23,445 nt of DNA from a virus: positions 1 to 23,445 of IMG/VR virus record IMGVR_UViG_3300032356_000013; one strand, 5' to 3'. The notes beneath the pieces are model-generated. The model saw only the letters and a list, made by a program, of their open reading frames with translations. It did no database searches and was not told where the DNA came from. The translations under genes were made by a program, and so were the position numbers. The stretch's first letter is position 1, and every line of letters begins with the position of its first letter. Below are positions 11,634 to 20,073 of this stretch, in pieces.

Positions 11634-13118
11634 ATGATGATTCCGGGGGGATTCCCTTCCCTGCGCCCGGTCCAGGAAACCATGGCCGGGCTGATCGAAG
11701 CAGCTTGCCGCAGCGGAAAACAGATCGTGCAGTGCCACTGTGCTCCCACCGGCACGGGCAAGACGCTTGCCTACGTCACGGGCTGCTGGAGGAGCGGCGC
11801 TCGGACTGCGGTTCTGACCCAGACGAAGGCTCTGCAGTCGCAGATTCTGAGGGACTTCCGCCGCGAGGCGAAGGATCTTCGCGGCGCGGCGAACTTCCGC
11901 TGTCCGCGCTGGGGGACGTGCGAACGCGGCAGATCCCGTGGCTGCTCCGCCAGGGACTGCCCGTATCTGATCCAGTTCGACGAGGCACGCGCCTACAAGA
12001 TCATCGTAACCAACTACGCCATGTGGGCCGCAGCCATCATGGGCGCTGCGCCGCTGGGCGAAATCCGAGCCATCGTCTGCGATGAAGCGCATCTGCTCGA
12101 CTCCGCGCTCGATTCCGCATTCAGCATCCGGCTGACGGAGGACGAGGCGCGTTTCCTGCACCTGCCCTGGCCGCCGGAGCAGTCCACCATCGGCGAACTG
12201 ATGCCGCATCTGGCCAACCTCGACCTGCTCGATCAAAGGACCGAGGAGGACGCGCTCCGGCTGCAGCGCAACAAGCGCGTCTGGGCAGCGATGCTGAGCA
12301 TGCCTAAGACAACGCCGGTGGTGCTGCGCGACGAGCAGGGATTGATCGCCATCGGCACGCTGTGGCCCGCGCCGTGGTTCCGCTACGCCATCCTGAGCCG
12401 GGCCAAGACAGTCGTCCTCAGCTCGGCCACCATCACCGACCAGCAGGTGCAAACCCTGTTCGGCCTGGGGCGCGATGAATTTGAAAGCTACGACTACCCC
12501 TGCCCGTTCGACCCGGCCAAGGGTCCCGTCTACCTGCTGCCGCGCGGCAGGATGAACCACGCTGCGCGGGAAGAGGCCGTGCTGCGCGTGTTCAAAACCG
12601 CGCTGGACATCGCAAAGGCCAGGCCCGGCAGCCGGGGCATCATCCACACCGTCAGCTACGCCCGGGCGCAGAAGCTGATGGAGTACGCGGCGGCCAGGGA
12701 GATAGAAACCGCCATGCGGCTGACCGACAGCCTGGAAGCTTACACGGCCTCGCCCGACGCCGTGCTCGTCAGCCCCAGCGTCGGCACCGGCCACGACTTC
12801 CCGGACGACCTCTGCCGCTGGCAGGTCGTCCTCAAGGCCCCCTATCCCAACCTTGGCGATCCGCTCATCCGCCTGCGCTCGGAAGCCGATCCCGGCTACA
12901 TGCAGATGGTCATGACGGCCAACCTCGTCCAGATCTGCGGACGCAACGTCAGGCACGAGGACGACTACGGGGAGACGTTCGTCCTCGATACCAACGCCTG
13001 CGATGCGCTCTCGCAGACCGCAACCGGCCTGATCCCCGACTGGCTGGCTTCAAGGGTGCGGCGCATCTCCGCCGTGCCCAGGGTGAAACAAAACAACGAC
13101 CAGAAGGAGAAACCATGA
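11634..13118 (+). CDS. DinG/XPD-family Fe-S superfamily 2 DNA helicase
   Basis: A 494-residue protein; starts at ATG 11634 (a second ATG follows at 11637) behind AGGGGGTGA. Walker A APTGTGKT (37-44), four cysteines C90, C96, C104 and C109 placed between motifs Ia and II as in the Fe-S domain of XPD/DinG, DEAH box (150-153), motif III SSAT (263-266), motif V SPSVGTGHDF (380-389) and motif VI QICGRNVR (433-440). It should be a 5'-3' DNA helicase driven by ATP. At under 500 residues it is shorter than E. coli DinG. It is the probable unwinding enzyme of this replication block, followed by the SSB-like gene, whose ATG overlaps its stop. Confidence 0.9.
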   Translation: MMIPGGFPSLRPVQETMAGLIEAACRSGKQIVQCHCAPTGTGKTLAYVTGCWRSGARTAVLTQTKALQSQILRDFRREAKDLRGAANFRCPRWGTCERGRSRGCSARDCPYLIQFDEARAYKIIVTNYAMWAAAIMGAAPLGEIRAIVCDEAHLLDSALDSAFSIRLTEDEARFLHLPWPPEQSTIGELMPHLANLDLLDQRTEEDALRLQRNKRVWAAMLSMPKTTPVVLRDEQGLIAIGTLWPAPWFRYAILSRAKTVVLSSATITDQQVQTLFGLGRDEFESYDYPCPFDPAKGPVYLLPRGRMNHAAREEAVLRVFKTALDIAKARPGSRGIIHTVSYARAQKLMEYAAAREIETAMRLTDSLEAYTASPDAVLVSPSVGTGHDFPDDLCRWQVVLKAPYPNLGDPLIRLRSEADPGYMQMVMTANLVQICGRNVRHEDDYGETFVLDTNACDALSQTATGLIPDWLASRVRRISAVPRVKQNNDQKEKP

Positions 13119-13900
13119 GCATCAGTCTCAATCCCAAGACGTTCGTTTCCGGCGGGCTGCTGAACGATGTCGACGTCGAGATCGTCGAGGCCCGCTACGC
13201 GCTGTTCGACTACCAGGGAACCGTCGACGCGGCCAACATGCGCACCTCGCTGCGCCTGCACATGCGCACGCTGGACGGCACGCAGGACGCGACCGAGCAT
13301 CTCACGCTCGGCGCGACCACGGACTTCGTCCCCAACGACTCCGACGGCGGCCTCACGCTTCGCCCGCTGTCCGGCAAAACCGCTTTGAGCAAGCGCTCCA
13401 AACTCTACTTCTTCCTGCAGTCGCTGGCGGAAGCCGGAGCCGATCTCAGCCGCCTGGACAGCGGGCGGGCGGACGAGCTGGAAGGCCTCAGGCTCCACTT
13501 CGTCCGCAAGGCCATGCCGGACATGGGCGGATTGGAAGTCACCCGCCGGGGAAAGAACCAGGATCAGGCCATCGAATACATCCACGTCACCAAGGTGATC
13601 GACTGGCCGCAGAAGAAAGCGGCACCGAAGCCCGAGGCTCCAGTCGCTGCGGGCGGCCCGCCGCCGGAGGTCGAGAACACCGCAACCGAGATCCTCATGG
13701 AGGTCGCCAAACCCGGCATGACCCTGCAGCGGCTGGGCATGGAGGCGATGAAGCGCGGCAGCAAGCTCGACGTCAAGATGCGCAACCAGATCAGCCGCCT
13801 GCTGGTCAACGAGCAGTGGCTCGCCGACCATGGCGTCGTCGTCGAGAACAAGCAGCTGGTCCTCGTGCCCTGGGCCGCCGAGGACGAGGTGCCTTTCTGA
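13115..13900 (+). CDS. SSB-like single-stranded DNA-binding protein
   Basis: A 261-residue protein with AAGGAG just before ATG 13115. The N-terminal part (EIVEARYALFDYQGTVDAAN, TSLRLHMRTLDGTQD, then LTLRPLSGKTALSKRSKLYF and LEGLRLHFVRK) matches the layout of a family of phage ssDNA-binding-type proteins with an OB-like fold. A proline/alanine linker (about 170-190) is followed by a small helical module (residues 195-240) that could be winged-helix. The last residues AAEDEVPF resemble the acidic, Pro-Phe-ending tail used by SSB proteins to recruit partners. It lies between helicase and nuclease genes, as expected for replication. The family call is by pattern, so moderate. Confidence 0.65.
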   Translation: MSISLNPKTFVSGGLLNDVDVEIVEARYALFDYQGTVDAANMRTSLRLHMRTLDGTQDATEHLTLGATTDFVPNDSDGGLTLRPLSGKTALSKRSKLYFFLQSLAEAGADLSRLDSGRADELEGLRLHFVRKAMPDMGGLEVTRRGKNQDQAIEYIHVTKVIDWPQKKAAPKPEAPVAAGGPPPEVENTATEILMEVAKPGMTLQRLGMEAMKRGSKLDVKMRNQISRLLVNEQWLADHGVVVENKQLVLVPWAAEDEVPF

Positions 13901-13909
13901 GGCCGGGCG

Positions 13910-14446
13910 ATGCGCTGCTCCTTCCTGGGATACGCGGATCTGAAACTGCCCGCGGGGAACCGTTCCTCCGGCGTCCACCTGAGCGGCGTCATCCGCGCCA
14001 TGATGGCCGACATGGGCCGCAAGTGGGCTTCGGAGGATGAACCTGGCCACGACGGCCTCTGCCGCATGGCCCTGGGGCTGGCGTGGGAGGAGTGGTACGG
14101 GCCGCTGGCCTTCGGCGGCGACTACCATCCGGGCGAGTTCGAGTTCGACGGCATCCTGTTCACTCCTGATGCCGTCGACTGGGAGCGGCGCATCGTCTAC
14201 GAGATCAAAACCACGAGCAAGCGCAGCACGTCGCCGGAGGCCTCGCTGCACTGGCTGCTGCAGGTCAAGGGCGAGCTGTGGGCCATAGGCAGGGGCGAGT
14301 GGCGCAGGGCCGGGTTCCACGTGCTCCAGCTGTCGCCGCCGCAGAGGATCGACATCTGGGGGCTGGAATTCGACCCTGACGACCTCGAGCGCACCTGGCG
14401 GATGATTCTTTCCTACAAGGACAAAGCGAAGCCGGAGGTTTGGTAG
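13910..14446 (+). CDS. PD-(D/E)XK nuclease (Cas4/RecB-like exonuclease)
   Basis: A 178-residue protein. The nuclease core is readable: Glu60 in a helix (LGLAWEEWYG), Asp80 in EFEFDGILF, Glu98-Ile-Lys100 in RIVYEIKTTSK, and Gln118 in WLLQVKGELWA, which together form the metal site and the conserved Q motif of RecB/Cas4-like nucleases. No four-cysteine Fe-S cluster is seen, unlike Cas4. It would resect DNA ends for recombination with the neighbouring ATPase and SSB-like protein. ATG 13910 has only weak GAGG upstream and lies nine bases after the previous stop. Confidence 0.8.
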   Translation: MRCSFLGYADLKLPAGNRSSGVHLSGVIRAMMADMGRKWASEDEPGHDGLCRMALGLAWEEWYGPLAFGGDYHPGEFEFDGILFTPDAVDWERRIVYEIKTTSKRSTSPEASLHWLLQVKGELWAIGRGEWRRAGFHVLQLSPPQRIDIWGLEFDPDDLERTWRMILSYKDKAKPEVW

Positions 14447-14448
14447 TC

Positions 14449-15219
14449 ATGAGCCTGTTCAAGAAGATCTCCAATCAGGAAACGCCGTCGCTGAGCGTCT
14501 GCTCGAGCGGCAAGGAAAAGCGCGGCAAGACCTTCTGGGCGCTGTCCGCGCCGGGTCCGGTAGCCGTCATCGCATCCGATCCGGGCACCGAGAGCGCCGT
14601 GCGCCAGTGGCAGCGGGCCGGGAAGGACATCTCATGTTTCTTCCACGTGCTGCCCGGCACGGGACAGAAGATCGAGGTTTACGAGGCTGCGTGGGCAAGG
14701 GTCGCCGCCGCGTTCGACGAGGCGATCCAGTCCTCCACCATCCGCACCATTGTGGTGGACACGGCAACGGAAATCTGGGAGCTGCTGCGGCTGGCGCGGT
14801 TTGGCCGCCTGACGCAAGTCATGCCGCACCACTACGGGCCGGTCAACGCCGAGTTCCGCTCGCTGTTCCACCGCGTGGCCGGGCGCGGCAAGAACTCGAT
14901 CTGGATTCACAAGGTCAAGAAGGAATACGCAACCAACAAGGAGGGCAAGGACTCGTGGACGGGCCGCTGGGAGAGAAGCGGCTTCAGCGGCTTCGAGTAC
15001 CTGGTGGACCTGGTTGTCGAGCACGACCTCATCTCCTCCGACGACGGCCCGCCGGAGTTCGCCGTGCGCGTCATCGACAGCCGGTTCCACCCCACCAGGG
15101 TCAACGGGCAGGTGTTCGCGGGCGCGATGTGCTCGTTCCCCGCCCTGGCGTCCGCGATCATGCCCGAGTACGATTTCTCGGTCTGGGATGACGGCGTGCC
15201 ATCTCCCGCAGCCGATTGA
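14449..15219 (+). CDS. Sak4-like P-loop ATPase (RecA/Rad51-type recombinase)
   Basis: A 256-residue protein from ATG 14449, with GGAGG at 14434-14438; an in-frame TTG lies nine bases earlier. Walker A is GKEKRGKT (21-28), fitting GxxxxGKT although the intervening residues are unusually charged. IRTIVVDTATEIWELL near 98-113 supplies Walker B. The overall size and the motif order fit the Sak4/AAA_24 group of phage RecA-like ATPases, which work with SSB in single-strand annealing or strand exchange. The neighbourhood (SSB-like, PD-(D/E)XK nuclease) supports this. It is not a full-length RecA. Confidence 0.7.
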   Translation: MSLFKKISNQETPSLSVCSSGKEKRGKTFWALSAPGPVAVIASDPGTESAVRQWQRAGKDISCFFHVLPGTGQKIEVYEAAWARVAAAFDEAIQSSTIRTIVVDTATEIWELLRLARFGRLTQVMPHHYGPVNAEFRSLFHRVAGRGKNSIWIHKVKKEYATNKEGKDSWTGRWERSGFSGFEYLVDLVVEHDLISSDDGPPEFAVRVIDSRFHPTRVNGQVFAGAMCSFPALASAIMPEYDFSVWDDGVPSPAAD

Positions 15220-15232
15220 GAGGAGGCGGTCG

Positions 15233-15565
15233 ATGAAGCTCTACTGCATCCGCAAAACCGAAAGTCTGGACGTCTGGTGCGATGACGCGGGCCGGATCCA
15301 GTTGATCGGACGAATCGCGTTGGGCAACCCCGGCAGTCCGCTGGCGGCGGATTCCCTGCTCAGGCAGGTGGAGCAGCTGATCGGAGACATCAGCTACCAG
15401 TACCTCGAGGAGTGGCCGGACGAACCGCTGCCGATGGATCGCAGCGATGCCGAAAAGGCCATCGAGCGCCTCAGATCGGCTCACAGCAGGCTGACCCACG
15501 CGCTTACGGAGATCGAGGATGCCATGGATCTGCTGCCGGAGGCCGTCAAGGAAAGCGAAGAGTGA
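15233..15565 (+). CDS. Small hypothetical protein
   Basis: A 110-residue protein with a perfect AGGAGG at 15221-15226, six bases before ATG 15233. An N-terminal beta-rich part (MKLYCIRKTESLDVWCDDAGRIQLI) precedes two helices (LLRQVEQLIGDISYQYLEEW and DAEKAIERLRSAHSRLTHAL) and an acidic end. The stop overlaps the GTG of the ERCC4-type nuclease (GTGA), so it is probably co-translated and may act with it. No family recognised. Confidence 0.65.
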   Translation: MKLYCIRKTESLDVWCDDAGRIQLIGRIALGNPGSPLAADSLLRQVEQLIGDISYQYLEEWPDEPLPMDRSDAEKAIERLRSAHSRLTHALTEIEDAMDLLPEAVKESEE

Positions 15566-16317
15566 GCAACCGTATGCTGCTGGTGGATGGCAGGGAAGGC
15601 AGTCGGGATCTTTTGATCCCGCTGAAAGCGGAGGGACTCGACGCAGAGCTGGCCGAGCTGGAGTACGCCGATCTGTGCTGGATGGGCAACGGCCCGGACG
15701 GCCTCGCGCCCGTCGGCATCGAGCTGAAAACCCTCCGCGATCTGCTGTCCTCCATGCGCAGCGGGCGTCTCGCAGGCCGCCAGCTGCCAGGCATGCTCGC
15801 CGCATACGACTACAGCTACCTCATCGTCGAAGGCCCCTGCCGCGCCAATCCGCAGACTGGCATTCTCGAGGAGCCGAGGCGCGGCGGCTGGCAGGAACTG
15901 CGGCTGGGCGCGAGCCGATTCTACTTCGACGACGTCGAGCTGTTCCTGACGTCGCTGGACACGCTGACGCCGCTGCGCATCAGGCGCACGCGGTCCCGCA
16001 CCGAAACCATGCGCATGATCCTGCTGCTGTACCGCTGGTGGCAGAAGCCTTGGGAGGACCATGGCAGCCTGAAGGTCATCTACGGCGGCCCGCCGCCCAG
16101 TCCGCTGCCCGTCGAGCACAGCCTCGTGCGCAGGTTCGCCGTGCAGCTGCCCGGCGTCGGCTGGGAGCGCAGCGCGGCGGTGGAGAAGAGCTTCGCCTCG
16201 GTCGCCGAGATGGTCGCGGCGGACGAGAAGCGGTGGCAGCAGGTGGAAGGAATAGGAAAGGTTTTATCAAGGAGGATCGTCGATGCAATTCATAACCGAA
16301 CGCCAGCCGATTCCTGA
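15562..16317 (+). CDS. ERCC4-type (XPF/Mus81-like) nuclease with helix-hairpin-helix end
   Basis: A 251-residue protein from GTG 15562 (alternative ATG 15574). IELKTLRD (53-60) is the ERKxxxD-like active site of the ERCC4 nuclease fold, with Leu in place of the usual Arg. LLSSMRSGRLAGRQLPGML and AAYDYSYLIVEG follow as in family members. Near the C-terminus are two helix-hairpin-helix-type segments (LPGVGWERSAAVEKSF, about 195-210, and VEGIGKVLSRRIVDAI, about 230-245). Such enzymes cut branched DNA near junctions. The last 35 bases overlap the next gene. It fits the recombination/replication module. Confidence 0.8.
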   Translation: MSNRMLLVDGREGSRDLLIPLKAEGLDAELAELEYADLCWMGNGPDGLAPVGIELKTLRDLLSSMRSGRLAGRQLPGMLAAYDYSYLIVEGPCRANPQTGILEEPRRGGWQELRLGASRFYFDDVELFLTSLDTLTPLRIRRTRSRTETMRMILLLYRWWQKPWEDHGSLKVIYGGPPPSPLPVEHSLVRRFAVQLPGVGWERSAAVEKSFASVAEMVAADEKRWQQVEGIGKVLSRRIVDAIHNRTPADS

Positions 16318-16720
16318 CGGCGAAGCGGACGTGGAACTCATTGGACTGTCGGACAAGAAAGACGGGCTGGCGCTGTACGCCATCATCATACGCGGATCCG
16401 GCGAGGATGCCGCAGTGGCCGCGCTGTGCGTTTCGTCCGACGGCGGCGGCGAGCAGCACGCAGTCCGGTTGTTCGCCCGGCACATCGCGGACTTCCTCCG
16501 CAAAGCAGAAGCCGACGAAGGCTTGGAGTACGAAATGCTCTGGTTCATCTGCCGTCACTCGCTTCTGCGGTTGGAAACGCTCCTGGAAGGCACAGAGCCG
16601 GGACCCGGGATGAACTTCATGGAGATCGGACCTGAGGACATGTACTTCCTCGAGGAAGCCACATCGATGATCACCCGGTTCTGCCTGTGGAAGGTAGTCG
16701 GAGTGGACAGGACGCAGTGA
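16283..16720 (+). CDS. Hypothetical protein, 145 residues
   Basis: ATG 16283 lies inside the end of the nuclease gene behind AAGGAGG (16269-16275). An acidic protein with strands (DVELIGLSDKKDGLALYAII) and helices (LFARHIADFLRKAEADEGLE; EEATSMITRFCLWKVV). No motif or membrane segment stands out. Its stop overlaps the GTG of the UDG-exonuclease gene (GTGA). Function unknown; tight coupling to replication genes is the only clue. Confidence 0.65.
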   Translation: MQFITERQPIPDGEADVELIGLSDKKDGLALYAIIIRGSGEDAAVAALCVSSDGGGEQHAVRLFARHIADFLRKAEADEGLEYEMLWFICRHSLLRLETLLEGTEPGPGMNFMEIGPEDMYFLEEATSMITRFCLWKVVGVDRTQ

Positions 16721-18186
16721 AAAGCCAAGAATGCCCCTGCTACAAACCCGGCGTCTGCCCCCGTATGGCCAACGTCGTGCCCTTCCACGGGCCGGAGGAG
16801 GCGCGGCTGGTCGTCGTCGGCGAAGCGCCCGGGGCGACCGAGAACGCCCAGGGCATCCCGTTCTGCGGCGACAGCGGACGCGAGCTGAACCGGCTGTACC
16901 TGCCCGCCGCCGGGCTGGCGCGGGAGGATGTCTTCGTCGCGAATGCGGTGCGATGCCTGCCGGAAACCGGAACGCCGTCCCGCGAGCTGGTGTCGCATTG
17001 CAGCAGCCACTTTCTCGCTCCCTACGTCCGCCAGCGCAAGACCCCCGCTGTGTTCGTCGCCCTGGGCCGCGTCAGCGGCGAGATCATGGAGCCTCTGGTG
17101 CCGGATTCGCGGTTGCTGATCCGCGCTCCGCATCCGGCGGCGGCGATGCGCGACGAGAGCCGCACCGGCAGGATCATGGACGAGATTCTGGCTGCGTTCC
17201 ACCGAGCGGGCAAACTGCTGCGCGGCGAGGAGTGCCGGGAGATCCGCTACGACTGGGCGGTCGCCGACAGCTGGCGGCAGGCAGCATGGGAATTCCGCTT
17301 CGCCGACACGGTCGCGCTGGATACGGAAACCATCGGCGTCGGCGGCCCCGTGTTCTGCTTGTCGCTGGCTGCGCGGATCGAAGCAGACTTGGCCAGCCGG
17401 GTGCTGTTCGCCCGGGATCTCGAGGGCTGCTGGCAGGACTTCACCGACTGGCTCTGCTCGCGCCGCATCGTCATGCATCACGCGCTTTACGACGTCGAGG
17501 CGATCGCCGCCTGCGCGGAATGGGATGCGGCGCTGCGCCTGCTCGCGGCGGCGGAGGATACCATGCTGCTGGCCTACGAGATCCGGGGTCTGCCGCTGGG
17601 TCTGAAGCCGCTCGCGGAAACCCTGCTGGGCATGCCGATGCAGAGCTTCGAGCAGGCGCTGGAGGCCTCGTTCAGCCGGGCGCTCGCCAAGCTGCTGGAA
17701 TCCGCCGCAGAGGAACTCGAGCGCAGCGGGGCGCGTAACGCGGAGCTGGTTCCGCCGCTGCTGGGCTGCGGCGATCCGGTGCCGGATCGACTGCGGCAGA
17801 TGCGCGGCGAGGCGCTCGCCGACTACGTCAAGCGCATCGGGTCGCTGCCGGACGGGGAGCTGCTGCCGCTGGCCGGACGGGTGCTCGAGATGCCCCAGGG
17901 CGACTGCAGCGATGCGCAAGCGCTCGTGGCCGAGGCCAACCGCAGATTCAGCGCTGCGACGGCGGCTGCAGCCGCCCGGAAGTCGCTCCTGCTGCTGGAT
18001 GGCACGATGGATGGCGTGCAGCGTGCGCTGGTCGAGGCAAGGCAGGTCCGGCTCTTGCGGGACCGGGTGCCGGAGCATGCGCACGGGTTGCTGCCGCTGG
18101 CCGATCCGGACGACGTGGCCCGCTACGCATCCCGGGACGCCGTGGCCACGCTGCTGCTTTGGGATGAGCTGAGGAGGATTGCATGA
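16717..18186 (+). CDS. Uracil-DNA glycosylase (family 4-like) fused to DnaQ-like 3'-5' exonuclease
   Basis: A 489-residue protein from GTG 16717. Residues 1-165 match Fe-S uracil-DNA glycosylases: CPCYKPGVC (C6, C8, C14), VVGEAPGATE (33-42), GIPFCGDSGREL (46-57), NAVRCLPETGTPSRELVSHC (76-95, C80 and C95) and PHP (138-140). From 195 a DEDDy exonuclease domain follows: LDTETIG (D202, E204), HHALYD (254-259), DTMLLAYE (281-288), and YASRD (Y470, D474) at the end. The usual Asn of motif II is His255. An insert of about 160 residues lies between motifs II and III. This would pair uracil recognition with proofreading. The DNA polymerase domain is in a separate gene downstream (18676). Its stop overlaps the next ATG. 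Confidence 0.85.
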   Translation: MKSQECPCYKPGVCPRMANVVPFHGPEEARLVVVGEAPGATENAQGIPFCGDSGRELNRLYLPAAGLAREDVFVANAVRCLPETGTPSRELVSHCSSHFLAPYVRQRKTPAVFVALGRVSGEIMEPLVPDSRLLIRAPHPAAAMRDESRTGRIMDEILAAFHRAGKLLRGEECREIRYDWAVADSWRQAAWEFRFADTVALDTETIGVGGPVFCLSLAARIEADLASRVLFARDLEGCWQDFTDWLCSRRIVMHHALYDVEAIAACAEWDAALRLLAAAEDTMLLAYEIRGLPLGLKPLAETLLGMPMQSFEQALEASFSRALAKLLESAAEELERSGARNAELVPPLLGCGDPVPDRLRQMRGEALADYVKRIGSLPDGELLPLAGRVLEMPQGDCSDAQALVAEANRRFSAATAAAAARKSLLLLDGTMDGVQRALVEARQVRLLRDRVPEHAHGLLPLADPDDVARYASRDAVATLLLWDELRRIA

Positions 18187-18674
18187 AACCGAAGATCTTT
18201 CCAGTCGACCAGGAACGGTACGCGCTGCTCGCAGGCCGCTGCGGCGCGGCGGTGTTCCGCATCAGCGGAGGCGAAGCATGGGTCGAGGGCATGCATGGAC
18301 CGCTGGACGAGGACGTCGCCGAGACTCTGGCGCTGGGTGCCTCCGGCGAGCAAACCCTGCCCGGTGCGCTGGGCAAGTTCCGCCTGGCCGATCCGCAGGC
18401 GGAGTGCTTCATCGAGCTGGGCCATCTCCTGTTCGCCCTGGGGCTGGTGCGGTGCCATTCCGACCTGGCCCGCCTGTGCGGCCTCAGCACGCAGCGGATC
18501 TACCAGCTGATGAGCGATGAAACCAGCATGCCGTCGAAAGCGGCCATGGACCGGCTCAGGGAGTCGCTGGCCAACGCGAGGACGCCGTGCCGCAAGACCC
18601 TGGCCGAGCTGGCCGACTCTGTCGCCAGTCGCGCAAGAAGCAAACTGGGAGCGCTGTACGAGAGGGCGAGTTGA
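18183..18674 (+). CDS. HTH protein between the exonuclease and polymerase genes
   Basis: A 163-residue protein; ATG 18183 overlaps the UDG-exonuclease stop. The middle contains a helix-turn-helix-like stretch (SDLARLCGLSTQRIYQLMSD, about 93-112, then MPSKAAMDRLRESL), similar to Cro/C1-type DNA-binding helices. The N-terminal 80 residues look like a separate small domain (FPVDQERYALLAGRCGAAVF), and the C-terminus is a basic helix. It may regulate the operon or bind DNA next to the polymerase. I do not recognise a named family. It lies two bases upstream of the polymerase gene. Confidence 0.65.
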   Translation: MKPKIFPVDQERYALLAGRCGAAVFRISGGEAWVEGMHGPLDEDVAETLALGASGEQTLPGALGKFRLADPQAECFIELGHLLFALGLVRCHSDLARLCGLSTQRIYQLMSDETSMPSKAAMDRLRESLANARTPCRKTLAELADSVASRARSKLGALYERAS

Positions 18675-18675
18675 G

Positions 18676-20073
18676 ATGTTCGATCCGGAGCAGGAGCTTT
18701 GGGGCGGCGTGCGGTTCCGCGACAAGCCGGACCCGCTCAACGCCTACCTGCTGGACCGCAACGCGCTGCCGATGATCGCCGAATACCGCCGCAACGGCGT
18801 GCTGCTGGATGCGGACTGGCTGCGCCGGATGGACGAGGATGTCGGCGCGGAGCTGGAGCGGATCGAGAGGCGGCTCCGGGAGATCGCAGGCGCGGATTTC
18901 AACCCGGCCAGCGGGCCGCAGGTGCGGCGGCTGCTGTTCGACCAGCTGCGGCTGCCCAGGCAGCGGCTGACTGCATCCGGCGAGGATAGCACAGACAGCG
19001 AGGCGCTGAAGGCGCTCGTCGGTCAGCACGAGGCGGTCGGCCTGCTGCTAGAATGGCGCGCCGCGTCCAAGCTGCTGGGAACCTACATCCGCGCCCTGCC
19101 GCAGATGGCCGGGCCGGACGGGCGCGTCCGCACGCGCTACCTGTACACCTCGACCGAGACCGGCAGACTGTCCAGCGAAAAGCCGAACCTGCAGAACATC
19201 CCAGCGAGAACGAAGCTGGGCCTGCGCGTGCGCGGCGCGTTCATCGCAGGCGACGGCATGCTGCTGGTCGGCTGCGACCTCAGCCAGATCGAGGTTGTCT
19301 GGGCCGCGCACCTGAGCGCGGACGAGCGCCTGCTGGACGCCATCGCCCGGGGCGAGGATATCCACACGCTGACCGCGCTGGCCGCCTTCGGAGTCGGCGA
19401 ACCGGAGCGGTCGCAGATCCTGGAACTGAGCCGGAAGTCCAGGGCCGAAGAAGCCGGGGAGAAGGTCGACTGGACCGACGATGAGCGCAGGCGGTGGAAG
19501 GAATTCAAGCAATCCAAGCGCTTGCCTGCCAAGACGGTTACCTTCGGCATTCTCTACGGCCAGACGGCTTCCGGCGCTCAGGCCAACATCCGGGCGCAGG
19601 GCGGCCCGGATCTGGGCGAGGCCGACTGCCAGCGGCTGATCGACCGCTTCTTCGACGCCTACCCGGGCGTCGCCGGATGGATGGAACTGCAGAAGAGGCG
19701 GGCGCTGGAAACCGGCAAGGTATGGGATGCCTTTGGCCGCGTGCGCCGGGTGACCGGTGCGTTGAGCACGCTGAAGCGCATTCGCGCCAAGGCGCTTCGG
19801 GAAGCAGGCAACATGCCCATCCAGTCGAGCGCCCAGGGCATGATCAAACTGTGCATGGCCGAGTCGATGGAGATGATCAACCGCCTGCGGCAGGCCGGGT
19901 TGCGCGTGCTGCCGCTGCTGCAGATCCACGATGAGCTGATCTTCGAAGTCGATGAGCGCGAGGCCGGGGAGTTCGGGCAGCTGCTGCGTGAGATCTTCCG
20001 CAACTGCTGCCGGTTGCGGGTGGCTCATGATGCGAGCTGCTCGCTGGGCAAACGATGGAACGAACTGAAATGA
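18676..20073 (+). CDS. polA: Family A DNA polymerase, polymerase domain only
   Basis: A 465-residue protein from ATG 18676. It has the family A motifs: TSTETGRLSS (158-167), LQNIP (172-176), motif A CDLSQIE with Asp201, motif B RLPAKTVTFGILYG (282-295) with Lys286, Phe290 and Tyr294, MPIQSSAQG (380-388), and motif C IHDELIF with Asp419 and Glu420. Phe290 corresponds to Phe762 of E. coli Pol I. There is no 5' nuclease and no 3'-5' exonuclease domain; the latter is in the upstream UDG fusion. It is the replicative polymerase of the phage by position. The frame extends upstream to 18517, but that part is antiphase to the HTH gene and I exclude it. Confidence 0.92.
   Translation: MFDPEQELWGGVRFRDKPDPLNAYLLDRNALPMIAEYRRNGVLLDADWLRRMDEDVGAELERIERRLREIAGADFNPASGPQVRRLLFDQLRLPRQRLTASGEDSTDSEALKALVGQHEAVGLLLEWRAASKLLGTYIRALPQMAGPDGRVRTRYLYTSTETGRLSSEKPNLQNIPARTKLGLRVRGAFIAGDGMLLVGCDLSQIEVVWAAHLSADERLLDAIARGEDIHTLTALAAFGVGEPERSQILELSRKSRAEEAGEKVDWTDDERRRWKEFKQSKRLPAKTVTFGILYGQTASGAQANIRAQGGPDLGEADCQRLIDRFFDAYPGVAGWMELQKRRALETGKVWDAFGRVRRVTGALSTLKRIRAKALREAGNMPIQSSAQGMIKLCMAESMEMINRLRQAGLRVLPLLQIHDELIFEVDEREAGEFGQLLREIFRNCCRLRVAHDASCSLGKRWNELK

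Noticed and set aside
10722-12956. A 744-codon open frame on the - strand opposite the replication genes
   Set aside because: It is antisense to the helicase with clear motifs; long antiparallel open frames are expected in GC-rich DNA and its translation shows no domain.
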